The notes: generated from the sequence alone by a model not told the origin. A stretch of 64,000 bases of DNA from Betaproteobacteria bacterium (GCA_947453725.1 CANGHH010000003.1:300543-364542); one strand, 5' to 3'; numbered from the stretch's first letter, positions 18,511 through 29,700 are shown. Made by a program: numbers and translations.

Positions 18511-20634
18511 ATGTCCGATGAATCCCAGGCCGTACCCCCCGAAGCGGCGCCGCCGGTCGAAGCCCCCTCAGGGCCGCTGACCCTGCTCAACCGCGACCGC
18601 GCCATCCTGCAGTTCAACCGCCGCGTGCTGGCGCAGGCCTTGCGGGCCGACGTGCCGCTGTTGGAGCGGCTGCGCTACGTGACCATCGTGTCGAGCAACC
18701 TCGACGAGTTCTTCGAGGTGCGGGTGGCCGACATCATCGAGGCCACGCGGCTGCCCGGATCGGGGGTGACGCGGCGCGATTTGGCCGAGGTGGCGCAGGC
18801 GGCGCACGAGCTGATCGACGAGCAGTACGCGCTGTTCAACGACGTGGTGATGCCGGCGCTGCAGCGCCAGGGCATCATCGTGCTGAACCACGCTGACCGC
18901 AACGCTGCGCAGCGCGCCTGGGTGGCCCGCTTCTTCGAGCGTCAGGTGCGCCCGCTGCTGGTGCCGGTCAGTCTCGACCCCAGCCACCCCTTCCCGATGG
19001 TGGCCAACAAGTCGCTGAACTTCATTGCCCGGCTCGGCGGCCGTGATGCCTTCGGCCGCGAGAACCTGATCGCCATCGTCAAGGTCCCGCGCGTGCTGCC
19101 GCGTGTCATCCGTCTGCCCGACGAGCTGTGCGGCGGTCAGCAGGGCTTCGTGCTGCTGACCAGCGTGATACGCGCTCACCTGGCCGAGTTGTTCCCCGGC
19201 CGGCCGGTCGAGTCCTTCTCGCAGTTCCGCGTCACGCGCGACTCCGAACTGGAAGTCGATGAAGACGACGTCACCAACCTGCGCCAGGCGATGCGCAGCG
19301 GGCTGACGACGCGCAACTTCGGTCAGGCCATCCGGCTGGAGGTGGTCAACACCTGTCCTGCCGAGCTGTATACCTTGCTGCTGGAACAGTTCGGCCTGCC
19401 CGACGTGGCGCTTTACAAGGTGAACGGTCCGGTCAACCTGGTGCGGCTGAATCAGCTGATCGACCAGGCCGACGCCGATGCGCTGCGCTTTGCGCCCTTC
19501 GAACCGCAGTGGCCTGAAAGTCAGTGGCCGCGCGGGTCTTCGGTGTTTGCCCAGTTGCGTGCTGGCGACATCCTGCTGCACCACCCCTTCGAGAGCTTCG
19601 AGCCGGTGGTCCAGTTCCTGCGCGAAGCGGTGCACGACCCCGACGTGCTGGCCATCAAGCAGACCATCTACCGCACCGGCACGCAGAGTGTGTTGATGGA
19701 CCTGCTGATCGAGGCCGCCCGGCGCGGCAAGGAAGTGCTGGTCGTGGTGGAGCTGAAAGCGCGCTTCGACGAGGAAGCCAACATCAACTGGGCCGAGCGC
19801 CTGGAAGCCGTCGGCGCGCAGGTGGTCTACGGCATCGTGGGACTGAAGACCCACGCCAAGCTGCTGCTGGTGACGCGACGCGAAGGCACGCTCAGCAACG
19901 ACAGCCGGCGGGCTTCGCAGTCCAGGCTGAAGCGCTATGTTCACCTCTCCACCGGCAACTACAACCCGCGCACCGCGCGGCTGTACACCGACATGGGCAT
20001 GCTGACGAGCGACGCCGGGCTGACCGCTGATGCCGATGCGGTTTTCCTGCAACTGGCCAGCCAGACCCGCGCGAAGACAGCCAACCACGTGCTGACCGCG
20101 CCCTTCGTGCTCCACAAGCGGATGGTGAAGCACATCCAGCAGGTGGCCGATGCGGCGCGCGCCGGTCATCCGGCGCGCATCGTCGTGAAGATCAACGCGC
20201 TGACCGACCCGGGGTTGATCGCTGCACTGGTCGATGCCGGCCTGGCGGGGGCGGAGATCGACTTGATCGTGCGCGGAGCCTGCATGCTGCCACCGGGGCT
20301 GCCGGGGCGTACGCCCAACATCCGCGTCCGTTCGGTGGTCGGTCGCTTCCTGGAGCACACGCGCATCCTGTATTTCCGCTGGGGTCCGGGGGACGCCGAC
20401 GAGGTGCTCTACCTCAGCAGCGCCGATTGGATGAGCCGCAACATGTTCCGCCGCATCGAAGTGGCCTGGCCGGTGCGCGACAAGGTGCTGCGCCAGCGCG
20501 TCATCGACGAAGGGCTGGTGCCCTATCTGCATGACCAGCGCGATGCCTGGATGCTGGACGGCGAAGGGCGCTACAAGCGCTTATCCGAATCGGGCATCAG
20601 CGCGCAACGCGCCCTGATGCATCGATATTCCTGA
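18511..20634 (+). CDS. ppk: Polyphosphate kinase 1
   Basis: Ppk1 makes long-chain polyphosphate from ATP. The 707-residue protein matches the family length. It has the N-terminal helical domain (FNRRVLAQA, SSNLDEFFEVRVADI) and the phospholipase D-like catalytic core. The His that becomes phosphorylated is in VGLKTHAKLLLV. HLSTGNYNPRTARLYTDMG follows, and DWMSRNMFRRIEVAWPV is in the last domain. TAAACT ends six bases before ATG 18511. It is followed by sixA. Several phosphate genes occur in this window (pit, DUF47, a Na/Pi transporter). Confidence 0.97.
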   Translation: MSDESQAVPPEAAPPVEAPSGPLTLLNRDRAILQFNRRVLAQALRADVPLLERLRYVTIVSSNLDEFFEVRVADIIEATRLPGSGVTRRDLAEVAQAAHELIDEQYALFNDVVMPALQRQGIIVLNHADRNAAQRAWVARFFERQVRPLLVPVSLDPSHPFPMVANKSLNFIARLGGRDAFGRENLIAIVKVPRVLPRVIRLPDELCGGQQGFVLLTSVIRAHLAELFPGRPVESFSQFRVTRDSELEVDEDDVTNLRQAMRSGLTTRNFGQAIRLEVVNTCPAELYTLLLEQFGLPDVALYKVNGPVNLVRLNQLIDQADADALRFAPFEPQWPESQWPRGSSVFAQLRAGDILLHHPFESFEPVVQFLREAVHDPDVLAIKQTIYRTGTQSVLMDLLIEAARRGKEVLVVVELKARFDEEANINWAERLEAVGAQVVYGIVGLKTHAKLLLVTRREGTLSNDSRRASQSRLKRYVHLSTGNYNPRTARLYTDMGMLTSDAGLTADADAVFLQLASQTRAKTANHVLTAPFVLHKRMVKHIQQVADAARAGHPARIVVKINALTDPGLIAALVDAGLAGAEIDLIVRGACMLPPGLPGRTPNIRVRSVVGRFLEHTRILYFRWGPGDADEVLYLSSADWMSRNMFRRIEVAWPVRDKVLRQRVIDEGLVPYLHDQRDAWMLDGEGRYKRLSESGISAQRALMHRYS

Positions 20635-20671
20635 GCGGCCCCAAAAGGCGCCCAAGCGGAGTCGGCTCGTC

Positions 20672-21133
20672 ATGGACCTGATCCTTTGGCGGCACGCCGA
20701 AGCCCTGGACGCCAGCGATCCCGGCGACGACTTGGCGCGTCCGCTGACGGCCAAGGGCGACCGCCAGGCGGCGCGGGTGGCGGCCTGGCTGAACCGGCAG
20801 CTGCCAGCCGGCACCCGTGTGCTGGCCAGTCCGGCCCGCCGCACGCAACAGACCGCAGCCGCGCTGGACCGCAAGTTCAAGACCGCCGCCGAACTGGCGC
20901 CCGACGGCACCGTTGAAGGCCTGTTGCACGCCGCCCGCTGGCCCGACGCGCGCGAACCGGTGCTGGTGGTCGGCCATCAGCCCATGTTGGGGCTCACCGC
21001 CGCCTATCTGCTGGCTGCCGAGCCGCAGGCCTGGGCGGTGCGCAAGGGTGCGGTGTGGTGGCTGCGGGCGCGCGAGCGGGACGGTGAGCTGCAGGTGGTG
21101 CTGCATGCCGTGGTCTCTCCCGAACTGATCTAG
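20672..21133 (+). CDS. sixA: Phosphohistidine phosphatase SixA
   Basis: A 153-residue histidine phosphatase of the SixA group. The catalytic RHG-type motif is LWRHAEA with the nucleophile His8. The second histidine is in VVGHQPML, and ASPARRTQQTA supplies the phosphate-binding arginine. SixA removes phosphate from phosphohistidine in phosphotransfer proteins such as NPr or ArcB. Genes of this type often neighbour ppk. The short intergenic distance (37 bases) suggests co-transcription with ppk. Confidence 0.9.
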   Translation: MDLILWRHAEALDASDPGDDLARPLTAKGDRQAARVAAWLNRQLPAGTRVLASPARRTQQTAAALDRKFKTAAELAPDGTVEGLLHAARWPDAREPVLVVGHQPMLGLTAAYLLAAEPQAWAVRKGAVWWLRARERDGELQVVLHAVVSPELI

Positions 21134-21154
21134 CCGGCCGCAGCCGCGATCGCT

Positions 21155-24100
21155 TCAGGCCAGGCGTTGCGGCGCCGCGTTCGCCGGCTCGGCTGGCGTC
21201 AGCGCGAACATGCCGCGGTAGTCGCGCACCCACTGCGCCACCAGGGCCGCCGGCATCGGCGCGGCGATGCCGGTGCCCTGGCCGATGTCGCAGCCCAGTT
21301 CCAGCAGCGTGCGTGCCTGCGCCGGCGACTCAACGCCCTCCGCGACCACGGTGCAGCCGAAGGTGCGCGCCAAGCCGATGACGCCTTCGACGATGGCGAG
21401 GTCCTGCGTGTCGTCGAGCATGTGGTGGACAAAACTGCGGTCGATCTTCAGCACATCCACGGGCAAGCGCTTCAAGTAGGTCAGCGTCGAATAGCCGGTG
21501 CCGAAATCGTCCAGCGCGAACCTCACGCCGATGCCCTGGCAGCGCGCCACCAGCGCCGAGGTGGCCTCGATGTCCGCGTGGGCCGCCGTTTCCAGCATCT
21601 CCAGTTCCAGGCTGGTGGCCAGCATCTCGCTGTGGCGGGCCAGCAGTTCCGACAGCCGCAGCGCGAAATCGGGTTCCTGCAGGTGACGCGCGGACACATT
21701 CACGCTGACCGAAAAATCAAGGCCGTTGCGCCGCCACTGCGACAGATGCTCGAGCGCCTGCGCCAGCACCCAGTCGCCGACCCGCGACGACAGGCCGGTG
21801 TTCTCGATCAGGGGCAGGAACTGCAGTGGCGCGATCAGACCCTGCTGCGGGTGCTCCCAGCGCAGCAGCGCCTCGAAGCCGAGTACACGGCCGCTGCGCA
21901 TGTCGACCTTGGGCTGGTAGTAGAGGATGAATTCCTGCTGGTCCAGCGCCTCCTGGATGCGGCCGATGGCCATCACGCGCTGCTCGGCGCGGCGGCGGTG
22001 CTCGGGGTCGAAGAAGAGGTAGCCGTTGCGGCCCGATTGCTTGGCGCCGTACATCGCGTGGTCGGCGTGACGCAACAGGGTGTCGGCGTCGCTGCGGTCG
22101 ACCGGGTAGACGGTGGCACCCATGCTGGCCGTGACCTGCACACTGTCCTGCGCCGGATCGACCGCGTAGGGCAGCGAAACCACCCGCAGCACGCGTTCGA
22201 CGGCCAGCCTGGCTTCTTCCAGCGTGCCGGCGCGCAGCAGCAGCACGAACTCGTCGCCGCCCAGGCGCGCCGCGCTGTCGGTCCAGTGCTCGCGGCTGCG
22301 CAGGGCGCTGCGCAGCCTGCCGGCGAGTTCGGCCAGCAGGCGATCCCCGGCGGCGTGGCCGTAACGGTCGTTGACCGGCTTGAAGCGGTCCAGATCGAGG
22401 TAGCAGACCACCAGCAGGTAGTTGTCGCGGTCGGCGGCGCGCATCGCCTCGTCCAGCAACTGCGACAGCCTTGTGCGGTTGGGCAGCCGCGTCAATTCGT
22501 CGAAATGCGCCTGTCTTTCCAGCCGTTCGCGTTGGGTTTGCTGTTCGGTGATGTCGCTGATCACCAGCACGTGGTAGCGCAGGTCCTGGCTGGGCCCGAG
22601 AACCGTCGAGATGGTGGTCTGCAGCGTGCACAACTCGCCGTTGCGGCGGCGTTCCAGCAGTTCGCCGCGCCAGCTGCCGGTGTCGCGCAGGCTGGCCCAC
22701 ATCGCAGCGCGCTGCTGGCGGGCGACGGGGTCGCCGGGCGACGGGCGCAGCAGCGATGGCACGGTGCCCAGGACATCCTCGCGCGCCATCCCCAGGATCT
22801 GCGTGTAGGCCGCGTTGACATCCAGTGCGCGCAGGTCGACATCGGTGATCAGCAGGCCTTCGTGCAGGTGCTGGAACAGGCTGACCGACATCAGCTGACG
22901 TTCCTGGGCATCGCGCCTCTCCTGCACGTCGGCCAGTGTGGCCAGCAGGCGCACCGGCACGCCTTCGCCGTCGCGCTCGATGACCATCATCGTGACTTCG
23001 GCCCAGCGCCAGCCGCCGCCCTTGGGCATGCGCAGTTCGAAGGTCCGTCGGCCCGCATCGCCGGCGCTCAGTGCAGCCATGGCCTCGGTCACGGCGCCGC
23101 GGTCTTCCGGGTGGACCTCGGCCAGCCAGGCCGCGGGTGTCCAGGACTTGCCGCTGTGGGAGGTCAGCGAACGCCAGGCGGCCGAGGCGAAGCTGGCCTC
23201 GCGTTGCAGGTGCCAGTCGGCGACGCCCAGCCGCGAGCCGTCGAGGGCCCATTCCCAGCGCTGCGAGCGGCCGCGCCACTCGACCATCGAGGCATAGGTC
23301 AGCAGCATGACCGCGAGTGCCGAAGCCATCCAGGCGGCCAGCACGGGACCGGGTCCGCCGCCCTGGCCCCACATCGACAGCCCTGAACTGGCGCTGGCCG
23401 CGCCGAGCAGCCCGGCGGCCAGCAAGCCGGTGGCACCCAGGGCCAGTTGGCCGCGCAGCGCGAGCACCACCACGACCACATGCGGTGCGAACATGGCCAG
23501 CAGGGCCAGCGGTGAGCCTTCGGTGCTGGCCATCCAGAGCAGCCACAAGACCAGCAGCGTGGCCAGCAGGCCGGATGCGCTCTGCCGCGAGGCCGTGCCG
23601 CGGTGCAGGGCGCGCAACAGGCTGCGGTCGAAAGCCAGCACGGCCACGGCGGTGCTCAGCATGCCCAGCGCCATCAGGCACCAGCCGGCGGCCAGACTGT
23701 CGAATGCCGGCAGGCCCGATCCTCGCACCAGCGCGGCCCACAGCGATGCGGCCACTGTCAGGGGCAGTGCGGCGCCGACGACGACGGTCGCGGCCAGCGA
23801 GGCGACGTCGGTCGCGCGTTCCAGTCGCGCGTCGAAACGCAGGGCTCGGAGCAGGCTCTGGGCGCCCAGCGCCGCAGCGGCCAGGCCCAGCGCGGCGGCC
23901 GCCGACGCGGTCACGGTCCAGCTGAGGCCGGGCAGGGCGGCCAGGCAGCCGAGCACGACGCCGAGCAGCGTGGCGCGGCCGAAGCGCCACAGGCCGGCCA
24001 GCGCCAGCCCTGCGGGCAGGGTCAGCGCGTTCCAAGGCCCCACCGGGAGGCACAGGGCGCCGAGGTAGGCCAGGACCACCGCCGCCACGGCGCCCATGAC

Positions 24101-24217
24101 GACACGCAGCACGGCCGCAGCGGAGAGCGGCCAGCCGATCGCGCCGAACGCAAAGTCCGGCGCGCGGGGATCGACGGGAGCTGCAGCCTCGGGCCGCAGA
24201 CCCGGATCAGGATTCAA
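21155..24217 (-). CDS. Membrane-anchored PAS-GGDEF-EAL cyclic-di-GMP enzyme
   Basis: A 1020-residue protein that probably controls c-di-GMP. About eight to ten N-terminal hydrophobic segments (residues 25-310) form a MASE-like sensory region. Two PAS-like domains follow (around 320-430 and 445-560). The GGDEF domain has an intact RLGGDEF. The position three before the conserved Asp upstream is His, so the RxxD inhibitory site is missing. The EAL domain retains FEALLRW, the conserved Asn in SVNVSARHL, LDDFGTGYS, LKIDRSFV and AEGVE, so phosphodiesterase activity is expected. It may be bifunctional. It converges on sixA and lies downstream of the H-NS gene. Confidence 0.92.
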   Translation of the reverse strand: MNPDPGLRPEAAAPVDPRAPDFAFGAIGWPLSAAAVLRVVMGAVAAVVLAYLGALCLPVGPWNALTLPAGLALAGLWRFGRATLLGVVLGCLAALPGLSWTVTASAAAALGLAAAALGAQSLLRALRFDARLERATDVASLAATVVVGAALPLTVAASLWAALVRGSGLPAFDSLAAGWCLMALGMLSTAVAVLAFDRSLLRALHRGTASRQSASGLLATLLVLWLLWMASTEGSPLALLAMFAPHVVVVVLALRGQLALGATGLLAAGLLGAASASSGLSMWGQGGGPGPVLAAWMASALAVMLLTYASMVEWRGRSQRWEWALDGSRLGVADWHLQREASFASAAWRSLTSHSGKSWTPAAWLAEVHPEDRGAVTEAMAALSAGDAGRRTFELRMPKGGGWRWAEVTMMVIERDGEGVPVRLLATLADVQERRDAQERQLMSVSLFQHLHEGLLITDVDLRALDVNAAYTQILGMAREDVLGTVPSLLRPSPGDPVARQQRAAMWASLRDTGSWRGELLERRRNGELCTLQTTISTVLGPSQDLRYHVLVISDITEQQTQRERLERQAHFDELTRLPNRTRLSQLLDEAMRAADRDNYLLVVCYLDLDRFKPVNDRYGHAAGDRLLAELAGRLRSALRSREHWTDSAARLGGDEFVLLLRAGTLEEARLAVERVLRVVSLPYAVDPAQDSVQVTASMGATVYPVDRSDADTLLRHADHAMYGAKQSGRNGYLFFDPEHRRRAEQRVMAIGRIQEALDQQEFILYYQPKVDMRSGRVLGFEALLRWEHPQQGLIAPLQFLPLIENTGLSSRVGDWVLAQALEHLSQWRRNGLDFSVSVNVSARHLQEPDFALRLSELLARHSEMLATSLELEMLETAAHADIEATSALVARCQGIGVRFALDDFGTGYSTLTYLKRLPVDVLKIDRSFVHHMLDDTQDLAIVEGVIGLARTFGCTVVAEGVESPAQARTLLELGCDIGQGTGIAAPMPAALVAQWVRDYRGMFALTPAEPANAAPQRLA

Positions 24218-24277
24218 GGGACCACCGCTGAAGATTCACAAGAACCCGGCTGGGGCGCGGCGGCAGCCGATGCGGTT

Positions 24278-24592
24278 TTAGACCGCGAATTCGGACAAGG
24301 CACGACCCGCAGCCAGCGCGGCGGTCAGCCACTTGGGCTTCAGGCCCCGGCCCGACCAGGTGTCGCCCGTTGCAGGGTCGTGGAACTTCGCGGCCACCTT
24401 GCTCGGGGCCTTCTTCGGGCCGGGCGCAGCCTTGCTGGCGCTGCCGATGTCGGCCAGCGTCAGACCGTGCTCAGCCATCAGGGCCTTGACCTTGGCGACG
24501 GCTTCGCTGTGCTGCGCGCGCTGCACGTCGGCAATCTGCTGCTCAAGGGCGGCCTTCTGGGCCAGGAGTTCGCTCAGCTGGTCTTTCGTCAT
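24278..24592 (-). CDS. H-NS family nucleoid protein
   Basis: A 104-residue xenogeneic-silencer type protein. Residues 1-45 form a coiled-coil oligomerisation region, then an Ala/Lys/Pro linker, and the C-terminal DNA-binding motif TWSGRGLKPKWL, which inserts into the minor groove of AT-rich DNA. It is the short form typical of betaproteobacteria. Its own upstream region is unusually AT-rich for this genome, which fits autoregulation. Confidence 0.92.
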   Translation of the reverse strand: MTKDQLSELLAQKAALEQQIADVQRAQHSEAVAKVKALMAEHGLTLADIGSASKAAPGPKKAPSKVAAKFHDPATGDTWSGRGLKPKWLTAALAAGRALSEFAV

Positions 24593-24624
24593 GAATCATC
24601 TCAATGAATGAAAAGGGAACGGCG

Positions 24625-24657
24625 AATATACGCCAATCCGATATTCATCGAGATTGG
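24625..24657 (-). promoter_or_regulatory. AT-rich promoter and imperfect palindrome upstream of the H-NS gene
   Basis: Read on the minus strand, TATATT (24630-24625) is a good -10 about 33 bases before the H-NS start. Just upstream, CCAATC (24633-24638) and GATTGG (24652-24657) form an inverted repeat around an AT-rich core. A short AT island in GC-rich DNA is a likely H-NS target, so negative autoregulation is plausible. Confidence 0.4.
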
Positions 24658-24686
24658 GGGCAACCACAAGCTGCTGCAAAGTCCCT

Positions 24687-24959
24687 TCAGGCCGCTGGCG
24701 GAACGTAGCCAGCCGCCTGGTCGACGGCGCCACCGAAGAAGAACTGTTCCATCTGGCGGGCCAGATACTGCCGTGCCCGCGCATCGGCCAGATTCAGGCG
24801 GTTTTCATTGACCAGCATGGTCTGGTGCTTCTTCCAAAGCTCGAAGGCTTCCTTGCTGACGCCATCATAAATTCGCTTGCCCAGTTCGCCCGGGTACGGC
24901 GAGAAACCAAGGCCTTCGGCTTCCTTCTTCAAATAAACACATTGCACCATGCGCGCCAT
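24687..24959 (-). CDS. yggX: Fe(2+)-trafficking / oxidative damage protection protein YggX
   Basis: A 90-residue YggX family protein, associated with protection of Fe-S clusters from oxidation. It has the family start [17 protein letters not shown] with the conserved Cys7, and [25 protein letters not shown] with a good spacer precedes ATG 24959, which decides the start against an in-frame codon at 25016. It lies 14 bases downstream of argA on the same strand. Confidence 0.95.
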   Translation of the reverse strand: MARMVQCVYLKKEAEGLGFSPYPGELGKRIYDGVSKEAFELWKKHQTMLVNENRLNLADARARQYLARQMEQFFFGGAVDQAAGYVPPAA

Positions 24960-24973
24960 ATCGATTCCTCCGG

Positions 24974-26314
24974 TCAGTTCAGTTTCTTGACGAGCACTTG
25001 TGAGCGCCGGTCCCAATTGTATTTCCGCTTGCGCGCCTCGGGCAGCCAGTCGGGGTCGACGGGGCTGAAGCCGCGCTTGATGAACCAGTGCATGGTGCGC
25101 GTGGTCAGCACGAAGATGCTGTGCAGCCCCAGCGTCCTGGCGCGCTGTTCGATGCGCTTGAGCAGCAGTTCGCCGTCCCCTTGACCCTGGGTCAGCGGCG
25201 ACACCGTCAAGGCGGCCATTTCGGCCGTGTGCGCTTCCGGGTAGGGGTAGAGCGCGGCGCAGCCGAAGATGATGCCGTCGTGCTCGACCACGCTGTAGTA
25301 GCCGATATCGCGTTCGATTTCCGTGCGCTCGCGGCGCACCAGCGTGCCATCGCGTTCGAAAGGTTCGATCAGTTGCAGGATGCCGCCGACATCGTCGGAC
25401 GAGGCTTCGCGCAGGCTTTCGAGTTTTTCGTCGACCACCATCGTGCCCACGCCATCATGGGTAAAAACTTCCAGCAGCAAGGCGCCGTCGGCAGCGAAGG
25501 GCAGGATGTGCGAGCGTTCGACGCCGCCTTCGCAGGCCTTGACACAGTGCTGCAGGTAAAACGCCGGGTCGCTGGGTTGCGTCGGTGCGGGCAGGGCGGC
25601 CAGCAGGCGTTTCGCATCGGCCAGGGCCAGTTCGGTGTCGATGGCGCTGTCGGGGTCGTTCTGGTCTTCGCGAATACCGGCGATCTCGCTCATGAACACC
25701 AGTTTGTCGGCCTGCAGGGCGATGGCTGCGGCGACGGCCACGTCTTCCATCGTCAGGTTGAAAGCCTCGCCCGTCGGCGAGAAACCAAAGGGGCTGAGCA
25801 GGACCAGCGCGCCGATTTCGATGGCGCGCTGGATAGCGGCCTGGTCGACCCGGCGCACCAGGCCGCTGTGGATGAAGTCGACGCCATCGACGATGCCCAC
25901 CGGGCGCGCGGTCAGGAAGTTGCCCGACACCACGCGCACCGTGGCGTTGGCCATCGGGGTATTGGGTAGCCCTTGTGAAAACGCGGCTTCGATTTCGAAG
26001 CGCAATTGCCCGGCGGCTTCCTGCGCAGCGTCCAGCGCTACCGGATCGGTGATTCGGATGCCGCGCGCGTAGCGCGACACGTGGCCCTTGGCCGCCAGCT
26101 GCTCGGTCACCTGCGGCCGGAAACCGTGCACCAGTACCAGCTTGATCCCCATCGCGTGCAGGATCGACAGGTCCTGCACGAAGGTGTTGAGCTTGCCCGC
26201 CGCGATCGCCTCGCCGGCCAGCGCCACCACGAAGGTCTTGCCGCGGTAGGCGTGGATATAGGGGGCCACGGCGCGAAACCAGGGGACGAAGGTGTGCGGG
26301 AAAACTAGACTCAT
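24974..26314 (-). CDS. argA: Amino-acid N-acetyltransferase (N-acetylglutamate synthase)
   Basis: ArgA acetylates glutamate in the first step of arginine synthesis. The 446-residue protein has an N-terminal amino-acid-kinase domain ([35 protein letters not shown]) that in this family binds arginine for feedback inhibition. A C-terminal GNAT domain carries the acetyl-CoA loop [17 protein letters not shown] 26314 fits the normal N-terminus. It is divergent from the glyoxalase gene and followed by yggX. Confidence 0.95.
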   Translation of the reverse strand: MSLVFPHTFVPWFRAVAPYIHAYRGKTFVVALAGEAIAAGKLNTFVQDLSILHAMGIKLVLVHGFRPQVTEQLAAKGHVSRYARGIRITDPVALDAAQEAAGQLRFEIEAAFSQGLPNTPMANATVRVVSGNFLTARPVGIVDGVDFIHSGLVRRVDQAAIQRAIEIGALVLLSPFGFSPTGEAFNLTMEDVAVAAAIALQADKLVFMSEIAGIREDQNDPDSAIDTELALADAKRLLAALPAPTQPSDPAFYLQHCVKACEGGVERSHILPFAADGALLLEVFTHDGVGTMVVDEKLESLREASSDDVGGILQLIEPFERDGTLVRRERTEIERDIGYYSVVEHDGIIFGCAALYPYPEAHTAEMAALTVSPLTQGQGDGELLLKRIEQRARTLGLHSIFVLTTRTMHWFIKRGFSPVDPDWLPEARKRKYNWDRRSQVLVKKLN

Positions 26315-26370
26315 GCTGTGCGGGATTGTGCCGCAGCGTGCGGTCTCCCCACCCTGCCAAGGAGCGTGCA

Positions 26371-26754
26371 ATGGACCTGTTCAAGACCCCGGGCGCCTTC
26401 AGCTGGAGCGAGCTGACCACCACCGATCCGGCCGCCGCCGCCGCGTTTTACAGCCAACTGTTCGGCTGGACCATCAAGGACCCCGACGCCGCGATGGGCG
26501 GCTACCGTGCGGTGCAGGTCGAAGGCCAGGGTGTCGCCGGCATCATGGCTCTGCCGCCCGGGGCGCCGCCGATGCCGCCGCACTGGGGCTGCTACATCAC
26601 GGTGGCCGACGCCGACCAGACCGGCGCGCAGTGCCTGTCACTGGGCGGCAAGGTGCTGGTGCCACCGATGGACATCCCGGGCGTCGGCCGCATGCTGGTG
26701 CTGCAGGACCCGCAGGGCGCGGTGATCAGCGCCATCGCCTACAAGATGGGGTGA
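26371..26754 (+). CDS. Glyoxalase/bleomycin-resistance (VOC) family protein
   Basis: A 127-residue vicinal-oxygen-chelate fold protein, with FSWSELTTTDPAAAAAFY starting the first beta-alpha-beta unit and YITVADADQTGAQ the second. The hydroxyisobutyrate- or glyoxalase-type activity cannot be assigned. AAGGAG lies six bases before ATG 26371. It ends 39 bases before hrpA, on the same strand. Confidence 0.8.
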   Translation: MDLFKTPGAFSWSELTTTDPAAAAAFYSQLFGWTIKDPDAAMGGYRAVQVEGQGVAGIMALPPGAPPMPPHWGCYITVADADQTGAQCLSLGGKVLVPPMDIPGVGRMLVLQDPQGAVISAIAYKMG

Positions 26755-26793
26755 CGCACGCGGGAGCGCCGCGGCAGACATAATCCGCGCCCC

Positions 26794-29700
26794 GTGAAGC
26801 CTCCCCGCAACGGGCCGCCCGTATCGGCTGCGCCCATCCCGCCCATCCACTATCCCGAAGCGCTGCCGGTCTCGGCGCGGCGGGATGAGATCGCGCGGGC
26901 GATACGCGACAACCCGGTGGTCATCGTCTGCGGCGAGACGGGTTCGGGCAAGACGACCCAGCTGCCCAAGATCCTGCTGGAACTGGGCCGCGGCCTGGGC
27001 GCTGGTGGCAAGGGGCTGATCGGTCACACCCAGCCGCGGCGCATCGCCGCCAGCAGCGTGGCCAAGCGCATCGCCGACGAATTGCAGAGTCCGCTGGGCG
27101 ACGTGGTCGGCTACAAGGTGCGCTTCCAGGACCGCCTGCAACCGGGTGCCAGCGTCAAGCTGATGACCGACGGCATCCTGCTCGCCGAAACCGAGCGTGA
27201 CCCGCTGCTGCGCGCCTACGACACGATCATCATCGACGAGGCCCACGAGCGCAGCCTGAACATCGATTTCCTGCTCGGCTACCTGCGCCAGCTGCTGCCG
27301 CGGCGGCCCGACCTGAAGGTCGTCGTGACTTCGGCCACCATCGACGCCGACCGTTTCGCGCAACACTTCGCGAGCCGCCATGGGCCGGCGCCGGTGATCA
27401 TGGTGTCGGGCCGGCTGTTTCCTGTCGAACAGCGCTGGCGGCCTTTCGAGGACAAGCGCGATTTCGACCAGAACGATGCCATCGCCGACGCCGTGGACGA
27501 ACTCTGGCGCGAGGGCCCCGGCGACATCCTGGTCTTCCTGCCCGGCGAGCGCGAGATCCGCGATGCCGCCGACCACCTGCGCCGTCACCTGGCGCAGGGT
27601 CACAAGGGTGGCCCGCTGCCCGAGGTGCTGCCGCTGTACGCCCGCCTGAGCCCGCAGGAGCAGGACCGTGTCTTCGAGGCCGGCAACGGCAGGCGCATCG
27701 TGCTGGCCACCAACGTGGCCGAGACTTCGCTGACGGTGCCGGGCATCCGCTACGTCATCGACACCGGCCTGGCGCGGATGAAGCGCTATTCCTGGCGCAC
27801 CAAGGTCGAGCAACTGCAGATCGAGGCCATCAGCCAGGCCGCGTCGCAGCAGCGCGCCGGGCGCTGCGGGCGGGTGGCCAACGGCATCTGCATCCGCCTG
27901 TACAGCGAGACCGAATTCAACGGCCGACCGCGCTTCACCGACCCCGAGATCCTGCGCAGTTCGCTGGCCGGCGTGATCTTGCGGATGAAGGCCCTGCGCC
28001 TCGGCCTGGTCGACGAGTTCCCCTTCATCGAACCGCCGCCGAAGAAGGCCATCGTCGACGGCTACGCGCTGCTGGCCGAGCTGGGCGCGGTCGACGAAGA
28101 CAACGAACTGACGCCCATCGGCAGCGAGCTGTCGCGGCTGCCGCTGGACCCGCGCGTCGGCCGGATGATCCTCGAAGCACGCCGGCACGAGGCGCTGACC
28201 GAGGTGCTGATCATCGCCTCGGCGCTGAGCGGGCAGGACGTGCGCGATCGTCCCCAGGAGCAAGCGCAGACCGCCGACCAGCGCCACCAGCCCTTCGACG
28301 ACGAGAAGTCGGAATTCATGGGCACGTTGAAGCTGTGGGCGTGGATCGAGACGGGCCGAGGACATGCCGAGCCCGGCGCTGCGCCCGCGCAGCACCCGCA
28401 CAAGCTGACCAACCGCCAGCAGGAAACGCGGCTGCGCGACAGCTTCATCAGCGTGCGCCGGGTCCGCGAATGGCGCGACATCCACACCCAGTTGCACACC
28501 GTGGTGGCGGAACACGGCTGGCGCCTGAACACCAAGCCGGCCACCTACGAACAGGTGCACCTGTCGCTGCTGGCCGGGCTGCTGGGCAACATCGGCTGCA
28601 AGAGCGACGACGAAGACTGGTACCTCGGCGCGCGCGGCATCAAGTTCTGGCGCCACCCGGGTGCCAACCTCAGCAAGAAGCCGGGGCGCTGGCTGGTGGC
28701 GGCGGAGCTGGTCGAGACCACGCGGCTGTACGGCCGCGGCCTGGCCGCGATCGAGCCGCAGTGGATCCCGCCGCTGGCCGGCCATCTGCTGAAAACCCAG
28801 CTGCTGGAGCCGCACTGGGAAAAGAAGGCTGCCGAGGTGGTGGCGATGGAACGCGCCACGCTCTACGGCATCGTCATCTACAACAACAGAAAGGTGAACT
28901 TCGGCAACGTCGACCTGCCGGCGGCGCGCGAGATCTTCATCCGCGAAGCGCTGGTCGGCGAGGAGTGGGAAACCCGCCTGCCTTTCCTGGCGCACAACCG
29001 CAAGCTGATCGCCCAGGTGCAGGACCTGGAACACAAGGCGCGCCGCCAGGACGTGCTGGTCGACGACGAACTGATCCACGCCTTCTACGACCAGCAGCTG
29101 CCGCGCGACGTGTGCAGTGGCGCCAGCCTGGAACGCTGGTTCCGCGACGAGGTGAAGAAACAGCCGAAGTTGCTGCAGCTGACGCGCGACGAATTGATGC
29201 GCCACGAGGCGGCGGGCATCACCACCGAATCCTTCCCGCGCACCGTGCGCCTGGGCGGCATCGATTGCCCGGCGGTCTACCTGCACGAGCCGGGCGACGC
29301 CAAGGACGGCATCACGGTGACGGTGCCGATCTACGCGCTGAACCAGGTCAACGAAGACCGCTGCGAATGGCTGGTGCCGGGCATGCTGCAGGCCAAGGTG
29401 CTGGCGCTGATCAAGACCCTGCATCAGCGCCCGCGTTCGCGCCTGGTGCCGCTGCCCGAATTCGCGGCCGAGTTCTGCGCGCAGGCCTCGAATGGTGCTC
29501 ATGGCGAGGGCAGCCTGATGGACGCGGTGCTGAAGGCGGTGCGCGACCGCACCCAGCTGGCCGTGCAGCGCAACGACTTCAAGCTGGAGCAGCTGAGCCC
29601 GCACCTGTTCATGAATTTCCGCGTTTGCGACGAGAACGGCCGGCAGTTCGGCACGGGCCGCGACCTGGCCGGCCTGAAGGCCGAATTCGGGGCCCAGGCG

